Shown here in pieces: positions 9,603 to 19,766 of a stretch of DNA of 44,329 bases. Origin of the DNA: Bacillota bacterium (GTDB lineage: Bacteria > Bacillota > Clostridia > Caldicoprobacterales > DTU083); NCBI GenBank assembly GCA_029777885.1, contig JAKORJ010000067.1, positions 1 to 44,329 of the forward strand, read 5' to 3'. Within the stretch, counting starts at the first letter, position 1, and every line of letters begins with the position of its first letter. The notes under the pieces are model-generated. The model searched no databases. It was not told the origin of the DNA and was given only the letters and a program-made list of their open reading frames with translations. Position numbers and translations under genes: made by a program.

Positions 9603-10115
9603 TCAATAGCTGACGAGCGACTTCACCTCATAGTCCTTGAGCATCTCTCTACCCTTCAGTTCTGTAAGTTCAATAACAAATATGATCCCTACGACTTTCC
9701 CGCCCAGCTTTTCGACCAGCTTGGCCGTTGCCAGGGAAGTACCGCCGGTAGCCAAAAGGTCGTCGGCTATGATGACCCTCTGACCGGGCTTGATCGCATC
9801 CTTGTGAAGCTCAAGGGCATCTGTGCCATATTCGAGCTCATATTCATACCTAACGGTCTCAGCAGGCAGCTTCCCGGGCTTTCTTACCGGCACGAACCCT
9901 ACCCCCAGGCCGTATGCCACAGGAGCGCCCAAAACAAATCCCCTTGCCTCGGGCCCTACTATGATATCAGCATTCTTGTCCCTGCAATAAGCAACCAGTG
10001 AATCTACTGTGTACCGGTATGCTTCTGCATCCTTAAGCAGCGTGGTAATGTCTTTGAATGATATGCCTTCCTTTGGAAAATCCTCGATCACCCTGATTTT
10101 TTGTTTAAGATCCAT
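9603..10115 (-). CDS. apt: Adenine phosphoribosyltransferase
   Basis: A 170-residue type I phosphoribosyltransferase that salvages adenine and PRPP to AMP. The PRPP-binding motif [13 protein letters not shown] lies near residue 115-127, and the substrate-hood region GPEARGF is in the N-terminal half. Length is typical. The ATG is preceded by GGAGG about eight bases upstream. It sits between recJ and relA, which is the usual clostridial order. Confidence 0.96.
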   Translation of the reverse strand: MDLKQKIRVIEDFPKEGISFKDITTLLKDAEAYRYTVDSLVAYCRDKNADIIVGPEARGFVLGAPVAYGLGVGFVPVRKPGKLPAETVRYEYELEYGTDALELHKDAIKPGQRVIIADDLLATGGTSLATAKLVEKLGGKVVGIIFVIELTELKGREMLKDYEVKSLVSY

Positions 10116-10138
10116 ATTCCTTTCCTCCTTGATAAATA

Positions 10139-12652
10139 TCAGTGATTACTCGTTTGTATCAATCCAGCTAACCACGCCCTATGGAATGCAAACATCCTGC
10201 TTTCGGCAAGCTTTCTGCTTATCGGGTTCTTCACGCAGTTTACCCTGATGAATTGTGTACCCGATTCAAGGGCTATGAAATTGAGCTCTTTAAAAACTTG
10301 CAGGGCGAGCAATAGCTGAAAGCTGTTCAGTTCATGCCCTGTATCTGCCTTGAAACTGGCTGACAGGTGGCAGGTACCGGTCCAGAAGTTCCTGCCTGGC
10401 TTGGCGGCACGCAGCCATTTGTAGAAGGCCTCGAACTGCTCGCGGGTAAGGTCCAGGTCCTCATGATAAGGCCTATCATTCGGTGGCATGCCGTCCGGTT
10501 TTATTATGCAGTGTTTCCTATCCACGCAAGCACTGGATCTGCGTATCCTTTCCGCGAATCCGGCTTCGCTGCCGGGTACCATGATAGTATGATAGTTTTC
10601 AGCAGGAAAAACCGTCGTGTCCGGAGCTAGTAGTATAATGTTCCTCCCCGCGCCGTCTTCGATGCACGGCGCATTATACCTGACCACAACGTCATTCAAA
10701 ATGCCATGGCTGAGCAAACCCCCCAGCAGGGCCCTGGCTGCGCCGGGCGTGTGGACCAGCACCGCAACGCCGAACTTGCAGGACCTCAGCATGGCGCAGA
10801 AGTCATCTATGCCAATTTCCACAAGGTCATTGCCTGTTCCTGCTGTTACTGGAATTTCTGGAGTAACTACATTACCATTATACATAAATTCAGCAAAAAA
10901 GGCATTAAAAAGTTTGTCATAAAACATCTCAAGCAGCTTCTCGATATCTCCCTGGCTCCGATAGGACCTGTCCAGGCTGTGGATCTGGAACTGGGTAGTG
11001 CTTACGCCCATCCATTCATTCAGTTTCAACGAAACCAGCAGGTCAACCTCGCATCCCTGCTGCAGCTCGTTATCCAAAGCAGCCAAATTGAACCCTATCG
11101 CATCCCAGGACCTTTGCCCCAGTCCCAGGGCAAGCTTAAGGTGTTTATCGTCCTTGCCCAATAGCCTTCGGCTTTCAATGGATGCGGACCTAATCAGAAA
11201 CTTGGGTACCGGATTTCCAAAGCCGAATGGGGCAAGCATGTCTATCTCCCTGTGCAGGTCCGGTGTGATATCCTCAGGTCTGAGCGGCCCGTCATAGAAG
11301 TACCGGGGAAGCATAAGGTCTTCATTTATATTTTCATCTGCATACTCACATATTCTTTTTCTGAAGGCATCTATGTTTCCGGCTGCCAGTGACAGGCCGG
11401 CCGCCTGCTCGTGGCCGCCGAACCTGGTCAGCAGGTCGCTGCAGGACTTTAGTGCCTCATAAATATTGAAGCCCTTGATGCTCCTGCAGGAGGCCGTACC
11501 TACACCGTCATTGACTGAGATCAACACACAGGGCCGGTTGTACCGCTCAACCACCCTTGACGCCGCGATGCCGATGACACCGGGATGCCAGCCTTCTCCA
11601 CAGACCACGATCACTTTTTCCCGGGCGGGATCCACCTGATGCTTTATGTTTTCAAAAACAGAAGTGATGATTCCGTTTTCTGCTTCCTTGCGAGCATTAT
11701 TCTCCGCTGCCAGGGCCTCTGCTGCAGGAATGGCTTCATCCAGGCTGTCAGCAGTAAGGAGCTCAAAGCCTTTTCGGAAGCTCGACATCCTGCCCGGCGC
11801 ATTGAGACAGGGCGCTATCCCGAAAGAGATCCTGCCTGCATCGATGGTGCCATCCTCATAGCCCAGCGCCCTTGCCAGGGCTCTGATTCCCGGCCGGGGT
11901 CTCTCATTTATGGCCTTAAGGCCAATGGCCGCCAATATACGGTTTTCCCCTGTCAGAGGGACCACATCGGCTATCGTGCCGATAGCGGCCAGATTTATGT
12001 ATTTCTCGACCTCACCTGTCCCCCCGATGGCCTGGATCAGCTTCAGGGCGACGCCGACGCCGGCCAGGTCTTTGAAAGGATAAGCCTGCCCTGGCTGCTT
12101 GGGGTTTATGACCGCATAGGCTTCCGGCACAATATCGCCCGGGTTGTGATGGTCGGTAACTATGATATCCAGGTAAGGCTTCAAGGCATATATCTCATCT
12201 ATGGCCGAAATACCGCAGTCGACCGTGATTATAAGCCCCGCTCCCTGCTCCTTCAGGGATTGCAGGGCATCCAGATGCAGGCCGTAGCCCTCATCCTTCC
12301 GGTTTGGTATATAGATGTCCACATCCGCGTTTATGGATTTGAAGTACAGGTAAAGCATCGAGGTTGAGGTCACGCCATCTACATCGTAATCGCCGTATAC
12401 TATGATTTTTTCCCTGCTTGCAATAGCCCTTTTTATCCGTTCAACGGCCTTGTCCATTCCGGACAGAAGATAGGGGTCATGTAGCCGGCTCAAAGCCGGA
12501 TTGAGAAACTCCCTGGCTTCCTCCGGTGTCGTTATTCCCCTGTTCACCAGCAGCCTGGCAGCGACCTCGCTTATGTTGAGCTCATATTTCAGCATAAACA
12601 CTGCGCTGTCGATATTATTGAGCGCAGGCTTCATAAGTTCGTAAACAGCCAT
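10139..12652 (-). CDS. recJ: Single-stranded-DNA-specific exonuclease RecJ
   Basis: A DHH/DHHA1-family 5'-3' ssDNA exonuclease of 837 residues acting in recombination and mismatch or base-excision repair. The first metal motif DYDVDGVTS is near residue 87, VDCGIS follows, and the family-defining VTDHHNPGD is near 165. The DHHA1 domain shows GGHEQAAG around residue 415. The protein exceeds the roughly 570 residues of E. coli RecJ because of a C-terminal extension of about 270 residues of the kind seen in long Firmicute RecJ proteins. The ATG has GAGGGG upstream. A terminator stands 24 bases before the start, so how recJ is transcribed is unclear. Confidence 0.95.
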   Translation of the reverse strand: MAVYELMKPALNNIDSAVFMLKYELNISEVAARLLVNRGITTPEEAREFLNPALSRLHDPYLLSGMDKAVERIKRAIASREKIIVYGDYDVDGVTSTSMLYLYFKSINADVDIYIPNRKDEGYGLHLDALQSLKEQGAGLIITVDCGISAIDEIYALKPYLDIIVTDHHNPGDIVPEAYAVINPKQPGQAYPFKDLAGVGVALKLIQAIGGTGEVEKYINLAAIGTIADVVPLTGENRILAAIGLKAINERPRPGIRALARALGYEDGTIDAGRISFGIAPCLNAPGRMSSFRKGFELLTADSLDEAIPAAEALAAENNARKEAENGIITSVFENIKHQVDPAREKVIVVCGEGWHPGVIGIAASRVVERYNRPCVLISVNDGVGTASCRSIKGFNIYEALKSCSDLLTRFGGHEQAAGLSLAAGNIDAFRKRICEYADENINEDLMLPRYFYDGPLRPEDITPDLHREIDMLAPFGFGNPVPKFLIRSASIESRRLLGKDDKHLKLALGLGQRSWDAIGFNLAALDNELQQGCEVDLLVSLKLNEWMGVSTTQFQIHSLDRSYRSQGDIEKLLEMFYDKLFNAFFAEFMYNGNVVTPEIPVTAGTGNDLVEIGIDDFCAMLRSCKFGVAVLVHTPGAARALLGGLLSHGILNDVVVRYNAPCIEDGAGRNIILLAPDTTVFPAENYHTIMVPGSEAGFAERIRRSSACVDRKHCIIKPDGMPPNDRPYHEDLDLTREQFEAFYKWLRAAKPGRNFWTGTCHLSASFKADTGHELNSFQLLLALQVFKELNFIALESGTQFIRVNCVKNPISRKLAESRMFAFHRAWLAGLIQTSNH

Positions 12653-12675
12653 CTAAACCCCTCATGTAAAATCAT

Positions 12676-12706
12676 CAAAAAGAAAAGCTTCTCAATCGGA
12701 AGCTTT
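12676..12706 (-). terminator. Rho-independent terminator upstream of recJ
   Basis: On the minus strand AAAGCTTC pairs perfectly with GAAGCTTT (12706-12699 and 12691-12684) around a seven-base loop and is followed by TCTTTTT. It would end the transcript from the promoter at 13094-13122, which otherwise contains only the riboswitch and the sortase remnant. The rest of 12707-12787 is AT-rich with no gene visible. Confidence 0.75.
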
Positions 12707-12787
12707 AGATTGCATCTTTATTATATTATGATATCGTGCCAATAGTAAAGTACGACACAAAGGTTTGTTCCAACAGGCCTTAGCAGT

Positions 12788-12970
12788 TTAGGTTTGGCTC
12801 CGATGGGCGGCCAGGACTGAGCTCCCTATGCCGCCCGGCTCGGAGGTGTCGGTTATATGCCCTACCCCTACCTTAAGATTGGTTATGCAAGTGCCCTCCA
12901 GAATGGGGATATTTGCATTGAGCTTGGAAGAAACTCTTAAAACAAGCAAGGCTGCAAGATTAAATAATTT
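12788..12970 (-). pseudogene. Sortase remnant (class D-like), truncated
   Basis: The minus-strand frame ending in TAA at 12788 encodes a stretch recognisable as the centre of a sortase: NIPILEGT, then LKVGVGHI, then GIGSSVLAAHRS. The His in AAHRS matches the catalytic histidine. The reading frame stops three codons later, so the TLxTC cysteine and the catalytic arginine are missing, as are a membrane anchor and a proper start. The same frame runs back without a stop into the riboswitch aptamer (to a TTG at 13006), which is not a credible start. I read it as a gene fragment left by deletion. About 60 codons remain of a family that usually has 200 or more. Confidence 0.75.
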
Positions 12971-13069
12971 AACCTGCAGCCTGACGATCATGGTACTATC
13001 CAACAAACAGATAATACGGTAGACTCATAGCTTTGCGTCCTATACTTTCGTATAGTTTGCCTACATGTT
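12971..13069 (-). promoter_or_regulatory. Cyclic di-GMP-I (GEMM-I) riboswitch
   Basis: The minus strand shows the hallmark GGCAAAC, then a perfect six-pair hairpin CTATAC-GAAA-GTATAG with the conserved GNRA loop (13055-13040), then GGACGCAAAGCTA. The second stem follows (TATTATC...GATAGTA), then the receptor side ACCATGATCGTCAGGC. P1 pairs AACATGTAG (13069-13061) with CTGCAGGTT (12979-12971) with one mismatch. These are the conserved features of the class I c-di-GMP aptamer. The next coding remnant is a sortase fragment; c-di-GMP riboswitches are known to control surface-protein and sortase-linked genes in Clostridia. Confidence 0.9.
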
Positions 13070-13093
13070 CAGTTTTAGTTTCTATTTATATCC

Positions 13094-13122
13094 ATTATAT
13101 GGACACGTTAATCAAATGTCAA
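13094..13122 (-). promoter_or_regulatory. Consensus sigma-A promoter for the riboswitch transcript
   Basis: TTGACA (13122-13117), a 17-base spacer and TATAAT (13099-13094), identical to consensus. Transcription would start near 13087, about 18 bases before the aptamer's P1 stem. A full match suggests a strong promoter even though the downstream gene is decayed. Confidence 0.85.
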
Positions 13123-13166
13123 TCATATGTTTAAGTTTTTTTGAGCATCAAAAGGCAATTTAAGCT

Positions 13167-14516
13167 TCATTCTTCGAAGGTTTCCAGGGCCTTTATCGCA
13201 AGGGCGCACTCAAGGCGCTTTTTCTCCATCTCGCAGCCCAGATCATAGGGCTTGTCGATCGAGCCGTTGAAATGGAAAGCATTTGCAGCGCAGCCCCCGC
13301 TGCAGTAGAATTTCGCCCAGCAGGACGCGCATTTTTCCTTTGTGAAAACATTGGTGCCCCTGAACCGCAGCTGCTTTTCCCGGTCAAAGGAACCGTCCAC
13401 CACGCTGCCCATCCTGTATTCCTCATCCCCTACGAACTGATGGCAGGGATAGATATCTCCCCTGGGCGTAACCGCGATATATTCATTTCCGGCACCGCAG
13501 CCCGTGGACCTTTTTGCGGCGCATGGACCCTGGTTCAGGTCGACCATGAAGTGGAAGAAGTTGAAGCCCCGGCCTTCCTTCCGCCTTTTTATATAGGCCT
13601 CTGCCAGCCTGCCGTAAGCGGCGAAGATATCCTTCAGATCCGCCTTGGTCAGGGCATAGTCCTCGCTTTCCGGCGCAACGACAGGCTCTACGGATATCTG
13701 CTTAAAGCCCTGGTCTGCCAGGTGGAGGACATCCTTGTCAAAATCCTTGTTGAATCTCGTAAAGGTGCCTCTAACATAGTAGTTGTTCTGGTCCCGGCTG
13801 TCCGCCAGCCTGAGCGCCTTGGGCGCTATTATGTCATAGCTGCCCCGGCCCGTGCAGGTCTTACGCATGCTGTCGTGCACCTCTGGACGGCCGTCGATGC
13901 TTATGACTACATTCACAAATTCCCGGTTTATATAGTCTATGGTATCGTCATCCAGGAGCAGGCCGTTTGTGGTTATGGTGAACTTGAATTTTTTATTGTG
14001 TTTCTTCTCCAGCGCGCGGCCATAAGCCACCAACTGCTTTACGGTGTCAAAATTCATAAGGGGCTCACCGCCGAAAAAGTCAACTTCCAGGTTCCTACGG
14101 TGGCCTGAATGCCTGACCAGAAACTCCAGGGCTTTCTTCCCGGTCTCAAAGTCAAGCAGCTCCCTTTCGCCTTTGAAGTCCCCTGTGGAAGCGAAGCAAT
14201 AGGAGCAGCGCAGGTTGCAGTCATGGGCGGCATGGAGACACATGGCCTTTATGACAGGTTCGCCGGCCATGGCCGGGATCCCGCCATCCCATTCCGTATA
14301 AAGCATGTTTTCTTGTATAAGCACATTCAGCTCATCCATGGCTTCTTGTATATCGGACACCGGATATTTGCCTCTTAAGGCTTTATATACGTTATCCGTA
14401 TCAAAATCAGGCCCATGATCGAGCAGGTCCCATACGAGATCATCTATCACGTGCACGGCCCCGCTGTTTACATCAAGGACCAGCTTTATGCCATTTACCT
14501 CAAACTTATGTATCAT
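13167..14516 (-). CDS. scfB: SCIFF peptide maturase, radical-SAM/SPASM thioether-forming enzyme
   Basis: A 449-residue radical-SAM enzyme that installs Cys-to-residue thioether links in the SCIFF precursor. The N-terminal 75 residues look like the peptide-recognition (RRE/PqqD-like) domain. The SAM cluster motif CxxxCxxC is at C100, C104 and C107. The C-terminal SPASM region contains CAAKRSTGC, CHQF and CASCWAKFYCSGGC, which should bind two auxiliary Fe-S clusters. It follows the 45-residue scfA precursor by 140 bases, confirming the assignment. The final product and role of SCIFF are not known. Confidence 0.95.
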   Translation of the reverse strand: MIHKFEVNGIKLVLDVNSGAVHVIDDLVWDLLDHGPDFDTDNVYKALRGKYPVSDIQEAMDELNVLIQENMLYTEWDGGIPAMAGEPVIKAMCLHAAHDCNLRCSYCFASTGDFKGERELLDFETGKKALEFLVRHSGHRRNLEVDFFGGEPLMNFDTVKQLVAYGRALEKKHNKKFKFTITTNGLLLDDDTIDYINREFVNVVISIDGRPEVHDSMRKTCTGRGSYDIIAPKALRLADSRDQNNYYVRGTFTRFNKDFDKDVLHLADQGFKQISVEPVVAPESEDYALTKADLKDIFAAYGRLAEAYIKRRKEGRGFNFFHFMVDLNQGPCAAKRSTGCGAGNEYIAVTPRGDIYPCHQFVGDEEYRMGSVVDGSFDREKQLRFRGTNVFTKEKCASCWAKFYCSGGCAANAFHFNGSIDKPYDLGCEMEKKRLECALAIKALETFEE

Positions 14517-14558
14517 CAGCTAAACCCCTTTATCAGATCGATATATGACCCCAGCTGC

Positions 14559-14625
14559 CGGAATTGGCGGCAGGAGCAACCACTTAGTATTCAACAAAGA
14601 TAGCAGTAGCTATGCTACTGCCATC
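14559..14625 (-). promoter_or_regulatory. Two RNA hairpins between scfA and scfB
   Basis: In the scfA-scfB mRNA, GATGGCAGTAGC pairs with GCTACTGCTATC across a three-base loop (14625-14599). It is a 12-pair stem with a single G-U, and the wobble is paired only in minus-strand RNA. A second, smaller stem (CTGCC/GGCAG, about 14577-14557) follows. The T-tract after the first stem is weak (TTTG), so it may act as a leaky terminator or processing/stability element giving more precursor than maturase. That role is an inference. Confidence 0.6.
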
Positions 14626-14656
14626 TGCTTTTTTGCTATTTGGCTTGATTCTGGGC

Positions 14657-14794
14657 TTATTTCTGGCAACTCTGGTTGGCCACAGTGCAGGACGTCTTGC
14701 ATGCAGACTGGCAGGATGCCTGGCACTCGCCACAGCCGCCCTTGGACAGGCTCTGTTTTAAATTGCCCCTATGTAGTGTCTTGATATGCTTCAT
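14657..14794 (-). CDS. scfA: Six-cysteine ribosomal peptide precursor SCIFF
   Basis: A 45-residue peptide with the SCIFF signature: a basic leader (MKHIKTLHRGNLKQSL) followed by a core with six cysteines at positions 21, 24, 28, 32, 36 and 43. The core ends TVANQSCQK. This near-invariant clostridial RiPP precursor is modified by the adjacent ScfB. GAGAGG lies about ten bases upstream of the ATG. The gene is too short for most ORF finders but is unambiguous from its pattern and neighbour. Confidence 0.97.
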   Translation of the reverse strand: MKHIKTLHRGNLKQSLSKGGCGECQASCQSACKTSCTVANQSCQK

Positions 14795-14831
14795 AACAGT
14801 CATTCCTCTCTCATAATACAGTTTCCATGAT

Positions 14832-14837
14832 ATTATA
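14832..14837 (-). promoter_or_regulatory. Possible -10 element of scfA
   Basis: A perfect TATAAT lies 37 bases upstream of the scfA ATG. The best -35 at normal spacing (TTTCTA) is weak. It is plausible as the scfA promoter, since SCIFF genes are usually highly expressed. Confidence 0.4.
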
Positions 14838-14863
14838 GCATAATGTACCTGAAGTAGAAAGCA

Positions 14864-15274
14864 TTATTTAAGATTTACCCCTATAGCGCCGCCGATCGCT
14901 CCTGTGATCAGGGCTGTCAGAGTATCTGAAAGCATGATCATGTCAAAGGCTACCTTACCACCGGAGACAAGGCTTATTATCGAAACAAGCAATATATACA
15001 TAAGTCCCGAAGCAGCACCCTTCAGCCAGCCGTTTTTCCGTATGAGCCGGGCTGCATATGCTCCGCCGAAGGCTATGCTGAATATCTTAACTACCTGCAG
15101 TACAGGCTTTATGACTGAGTCGTGCAGCTCAGTAAGCTGCATAACGAAGGAAAAAATGATTATGCAGATAAGCGTTATGATGACTGCCAGGACAGCCCCC
15201 TTAAAAACAAGCATCAATTCCTGCAGCAAGGAGTTGTCTTCCTGTCTTGCGGAAATCTGGCGGCTCCTTCTCAT
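14864..15274 (-). CDS. TIGR04086-type small membrane protein
   Basis: A 136-residue protein with about four hydrophobic segments (roughly 22-45, 58-75, 82-102 and 112-132) and glycine-rich motifs (FGGAYAARLIRK, ITGAIGGAIGV). It matches the Firmicute membrane family known as TIGR04086, commonly found between yajC and the SCIFF genes. No function is established. The ATG at 15274 has GGGGGAG nine bases upstream; a TTG 18 bases earlier would be inside that Shine-Dalgarno region. A terminator separates it from yajC. Confidence 0.8.
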   Translation of the reverse strand: MRRSRQISARQEDNSLLQELMLVFKGAVLAVIITLICIIIFSFVMQLTELHDSVIKPVLQVVKIFSIAFGGAYAARLIRKNGWLKGAASGLMYILLVSIISLVSGGKVAFDMIMLSDTLTALITGAIGGAIGVNLK

Positions 15275-15338
15275 ACCACTCAACTCCCCCAATGCGTCTT
15301 AGTTAAATTTATGCATGGGGAGCAGCTTATATTACTTA

Positions 15339-15369
15339 TAAAAAACCTGCTTCCGGATCCGGAAACAGG
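15339..15369 (-). terminator. Rho-independent terminator after yajC
   Basis: On the minus strand CCTGTTTCCGG pairs with CCGGAAGCAGG (one mismatch) and is followed by TTTTTTAT, nine bases beyond the yajC stop. Confidence 0.85.
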
Positions 15370-15377
15370 CTTTGGCG

Positions 15378-15731
15378 TCAGTCGTCCGATATGGGTCTGT
15401 CTACATCACGGATAGCCCAGCGTTCGAACACAAGCTTGACCTTGTCATTTCCGACTTCAACGGTAATGATGTCATCCCGGATGGCGGTTATCTTGCCGCA
15501 GATGCCGCCTATAGTCGTGACATTGTCGCCGACCTTCAGGGAAGCCAGCATCTCCTTGGTCTCTTTTTCCTTTTTGCGCTGGGGGCGGATCAGCATGAAG
15601 TAGAAGACCACGATCAGGATTATAAAGGGTGCAAACTGGATAAGCATTGCAAGCAACGGGTTGCCGGCTACTTCTCCAGGTGCGGGTGACCCTGTCGGTG
15701 TCGGTGTTGATGCCAATGCAGTAAACAGCAT
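15378..15731 (-). CDS. yajC: Preprotein translocase subunit YajC
   Basis: A 117-residue single-pass membrane protein that associates with SecDF in the Sec translocase. It has a short N-terminal extracytoplasmic segment rich in Pro/Thr/Gly and one transmembrane helix at about 29-48 (PFIILIVVFYFMLIRPQRKK, the family signature). A cytoplasmic beta domain follows, with GDNVTTIGGICGKI. GGAGG precedes the ATG. It follows tgt and queA, the classic queA-tgt-yajC order. Here secD-secF is about 27 kb away instead of adjacent. Confidence 0.95.
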   Translation of the reverse strand: MLFTALASTPTPTGSPAPGEVAGNPLLAMLIQFAPFIILIVVFYFMLIRPQRKKEKETKEMLASLKVGDNVTTIGGICGKITAIRDDIITVEVGNDKVKLVFERWAIRDVDRPISDD

Positions 15732-15807
15732 TCTATATCCTCCTTTAAGTATATAGTAATATTCTAATCCCTTTGACCGCCTTTATCAAGTCAATATTGA
15801 AAATTCT

Positions 15808-16938
<1,131 letters not shown>

Positions 16939-16977
16939 TCAATATCAAGACATATTAGGTAAACATGATTAATTGAA

Positions 16978-18003
16978 TCAATATATAAACATGGCATCGC
17001 CGAAGCTGAAAAAGCGGTAACGCTTTTCGATGGCCTCCTTGTATACCCTCAGTATTTCCTCCCTGCCCGCAAGGGCGCTGACGAGCATCAGCAAGGTCGA
17101 TTTGGGAAGATGGAAGTTGGTTATGAGGGCATCGGTTATTTTAAACTTATAACCCGGATAAATGAAGATGCCGGTGGAACCGCTGCCCGATTTTACATGT
17201 CCCGTATCATCGGCTATCGATTCAATGGTCCTGAGGGATGTGGTGCCAACTGCTATGACCCTGCCGCCGGAATCCCTGGTCCTGTTGATGATGTCAGCCG
17301 CTTTTGGATCGACGTTGTAGACCTCCTCGTGCATCCGGTGGTCCTCAAGGTTTTCGGTCTTGACTGGACGGAACGTGCCTATGCCTACATGGAGGGTCAC
17401 CTTGGCTATTTGTACCCCGGACTCCTCTATCTTCTTCAGCAGCTCCGGAGTAAAGTGGAGACCTGCGGTAGGCGCCGCCGCTGAACCGCTGTGCTCGGCA
17501 TAAACGGTCTGATACCGGTCCCTGTCCTTCAGCTCTTCATGTATGTATGGGGGCAGGGGCATGATCCCCGCCTTCTCCAGGACCTCTTCGAACACTCCGT
17601 CGTAATGAAATCTGACCAGGCGGCCGCCTTCCTCGGTCTTGTCCAGGACTTCAGCCTTCAACAAGCCATCAGCAAATATAAAGCGTGTCCCGATCTGCGC
17701 CCTTTTGCCCGGCTTTACCAGCACACGCCATACATCATCCTCTTGCCTGCTCAGCAGTACGAACTCCATGCTGCCGCCCGTGTCTTCCTTTTTGCCCAAA
17801 AGCCTTGCAGGTATGACCTTTGTATCATTGAGGACGAGGCAGTCGCCCTTATGGAGATATTCCACTATATCCCTGAACACCCTGTGCTCTATGCTGCCGT
17901 CAGCCCTGTTGTACACAAGGAGCCTTGATTCGTCCCTTTTGTCAATAGGCCTTTGGGCTATCAGCTCCTCGGGCAGATCGTAATCAAAATCAGAAACCTT
18001 CAA
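16978..18003 (-). CDS. queA: S-adenosylmethionine:tRNA ribosyltransferase-isomerase
   Basis: A 341-residue QueA, which transfers and isomerises the ribosyl group of SAM onto preQ1-tRNA to make epoxyqueuosine. I chose the TTG at 18003 because it yields the family start ([18 protein letters not shown]), has GGAGAGG upstream, and gives the normal length. A longer frame to 18066 would add 21 non-conserved residues. Motifs such as [13 protein letters not shown] and [11 protein letters not shown] are present. Confidence 0.95.
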   Translation of the reverse strand: MKVSDFDYDLPEELIAQRPIDKRDESRLLVYNRADGSIEHRVFRDIVEYLHKGDCLVLNDTKVIPARLLGKKEDTGGSMEFVLLSRQEDDVWRVLVKPGKRAQIGTRFIFADGLLKAEVLDKTEEGGRLVRFHYDGVFEEVLEKAGIMPLPPYIHEELKDRDRYQTVYAEHSGSAAAPTAGLHFTPELLKKIEESGVQIAKVTLHVGIGTFRPVKTENLEDHRMHEEVYNVDPKAADIINRTRDSGGRVIAVGTTSLRTIESIADDTGHVKSGSGSTGIFIYPGYKFKITDALITNFHLPKSTLLMLVSALAGREEILRVYKEAIEKRYRFFSFGDAMFIY

Positions 18004-18037
18004 CAGTGCCTCTCCGTTCTCTGTGTGATTTAAGCAA

Positions 18038-18064
18038 GATATTACATGATACCTATGTAATATC
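18038..18064 (-). repeat. Perfect 10-bp inverted repeat upstream of queA
   Basis: GATATTACAT and ATGTAATATC flank seven bases, 35 bases before the queA TTG. A TATAAT lies at 18110-18105 on the minus strand with only a weak -35. The dyad is a possible operator or a 5'-UTR hairpin; no known regulator motif is recognised. Confidence 0.55.
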
Positions 18065-18124
18065 ATAATATCTGTATAATTTCATAATATCCTGAATCTC
18101 GCCTATTATACCCCAGCACCCGTC

Positions 18125-19147
18125 CTACAAAAGGCTTGCCTGCTCCTCCACGGGGATGTTCAGGTGCTTAAGCCCCAGGGATGTGATCACCCTTCCCCTG
18201 GGCGTACGGGCTATAAAGCCCAGCTGCAGCAGGTAAGGCTCGTACACATCCTCAATGGTGGTGCTTTCCTCCCCTGTGGATGCGGCAAGGGTTTCCAACC
18301 CGACGGGGCCGCCGTCGAATTTTTCATATATGGCCCTGAGTATTCGCCTGTCGACCTCATCCAGCCCTATGGCATCGACCTCAAGCATGTTGAGGGCATC
18401 CTTGGCCACATCCAGGGTTATCACATTATCGGCCTTGATCTGGGCATAGTCCCTTACCCTCTTGAGCAGCCTGTTGGCCACCCTCGGCGTCCCCCTGGAG
18501 CGCTTGGCGATTTCCATTGCGCCCTCGGGATCAATGTCTATGCCTAGAATGCCGGCAGACCTTGTGACGATTTTTGCCAAATCGGCCGGGCTGTAAAGCT
18601 CCAGCCTGTTTATTACCCCAAACCGGTCCCTGAGCGGGGAAGTGAGCATCCCTGCCCTGGTCGTGGCGCCCACCAGGGTAAACCTGGGCAGGTCAAGCCT
18701 GATCGACCGGGCGCTAGGCCCCTTGCCGATGATTATATCCAGCGCAAAATCCTCCATTGCTGGGTATAGTATTTCTTCAACGCTGCGGTTGAGCCGGTGT
18801 ATCTCATCTATAAAGAGGACATCCCTGTCCCCCAGGTTGGTCAGTATGGCAGCCAGGTCTCCGGGCTTTTCAATGGCCGGGCCTGAGGTTATCCTTATGC
18901 TGACGCCCAGCTCATTGGCTATGATATTGGCCAGGGTAGTCTTGCCAAGGCCAGGTGGGCCGTACAGCAGCACGTGGTCCAAGGCCTCGTTGCGCTCCCG
19001 GGCAGCCTGTATGAATATCAATATCTGTTCCTTGACCCTGGTCTGGCCGATATACTCGTCCATGGTCCTTGGCCTAAGGCTCAGCTCTATATCCTGGTCT
19101 TCGACCGTTCTGTTTGCTGCTATTATCCGATCCTGGAGCTCGTCCAA
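18125..19147 (-). CDS. ruvB: Holliday junction branch migration ATPase RuvB
   Basis: A 340-residue AAA+ motor that drives branch migration with RuvA. Walker [10 protein letters not shown] is at residues 63-71, Walker B (FIDEIHRL) near 112, sensor 1 GATTRAG near 165, and the C-terminal winged helix ends TPRGRVIT. The start appears to be TTG (TTG GAC GAG CTC) with GGGGG upstream. It lies 11 bases after ruvA in a ruvC-ruvA-ruvB operon that runs on towards queA. Confidence 0.97.
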   Translation of the reverse strand: MDELQDRIIAANRTVEDQDIELSLRPRTMDEYIGQTRVKEQILIFIQAARERNEALDHVLLYGPPGLGKTTLANIIANELGVSIRITSGPAIEKPGDLAAILTNLGDRDVLFIDEIHRLNRSVEEILYPAMEDFALDIIIGKGPSARSIRLDLPRFTLVGATTRAGMLTSPLRDRFGVINRLELYSPADLAKIVTRSAGILGIDIDPEGAMEIAKRSRGTPRVANRLLKRVRDYAQIKADNVITLDVAKDALNMLEVDAIGLDEVDRRILRAIYEKFDGGPVGLETLAASTGEESTTIEDVYEPYLLQLGFIARTPRGRVITSLGLKHLNIPVEEQASLL

Positions 19148-19158
19148 AACGAATCCCC

Positions 19159-19755
19159 CTATCTGTTGCGATTATCCAGGCTTCTAAGCGCCTGCCTGAT
19201 AAGGTCTGAGGCGTCTTTTCCTTCCAGACCCCGCAAGGCATCCTCTGCATCAGCTGCGGAGTAACCGAGCCCCTGGAGGGCTTCCAGGGCTTCAAAGTAT
19301 ATGCTGCCCCGGGCTGTCGGAAGTCCTTCCCCGGCCTTTTCTGCAAGGGCTGCCTTGTCAAGCTTGTCCTTCAGCTCAAGTATGATGCGGTCTGCTGTCT
19401 TTTTGCCCACCCCAGGCACAGTGCTGAGCAGCCTGCTGTCGCCTGTCAAAATAGCCATGGCAAGCTGGGCTCTGCTGTAGCTGGAGAGCATGTTCAAGGC
19501 GACTTTCGGTCCGATGCCGGATACTGAAATCAGCTTGTCAAAAAAAAGCTTGTCCTCCTCATCGATAAAACCATAAAGCTCCTGCGCATCCTCCCTGAGA
19601 TGCATATATGTATAAAGCTTTGCTGCTTCGCCTTGCCTGGGCAGGTCCGTTATGACGGTATTCGGAACATAGATCAGGTACCCGATGCCGTGGGCCTCAA
19701 GGATGACCTGCTGATTGCCGACCTCTGCCAGCGTCCCTTTTATATATGCGTACAT
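19159..19755 (-). CDS. ruvA: Holliday junction DNA helicase subunit RuvA
   Basis: A 198-residue tetrameric junction-binding protein. It has an OB-fold N-terminus ([12 protein letters not shown]), two helix-hairpin-helix motifs ([11 protein letters not shown] near 75; [15 protein letters not shown] near 110) and a C-terminal domain ([15 protein letters not shown]) that contacts RuvB. Length and domain order are typical. It starts 11 bases after the ruvC stop. Confidence 0.97.
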   Translation of the reverse strand: MYAYIKGTLAEVGNQQVILEAHGIGYLIYVPNTVITDLPRQGEAAKLYTYMHLREDAQELYGFIDEEDKLFFDKLISVSGIGPKVALNMLSSYSRAQLAMAILTGDSRLLSTVPGVGKKTADRIILELKDKLDKAALAEKAGEGLPTARGSIYFEALEALQGLGYSAADAEDALRGLEGKDASDLIRQALRSLDNRNR

Positions 19756-19766
19756 CTGCTTATCCC

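Noticed and set aside
10367-12367. Long open frames on the plus strand opposite recJ and other genes
   Set aside because: They are antisense to well-supported genes, lack ribosome binding sites and show no recognisable protein family; shadows of the real coding frames.
12788-13006. A complete small gene of 72 codons
   Set aside because: Its TTG start falls inside the riboswitch aptamer, there is no Shine-Dalgarno, and the product is the middle of a sortase lacking the catalytic Cys and Arg. Better read as a remnant.
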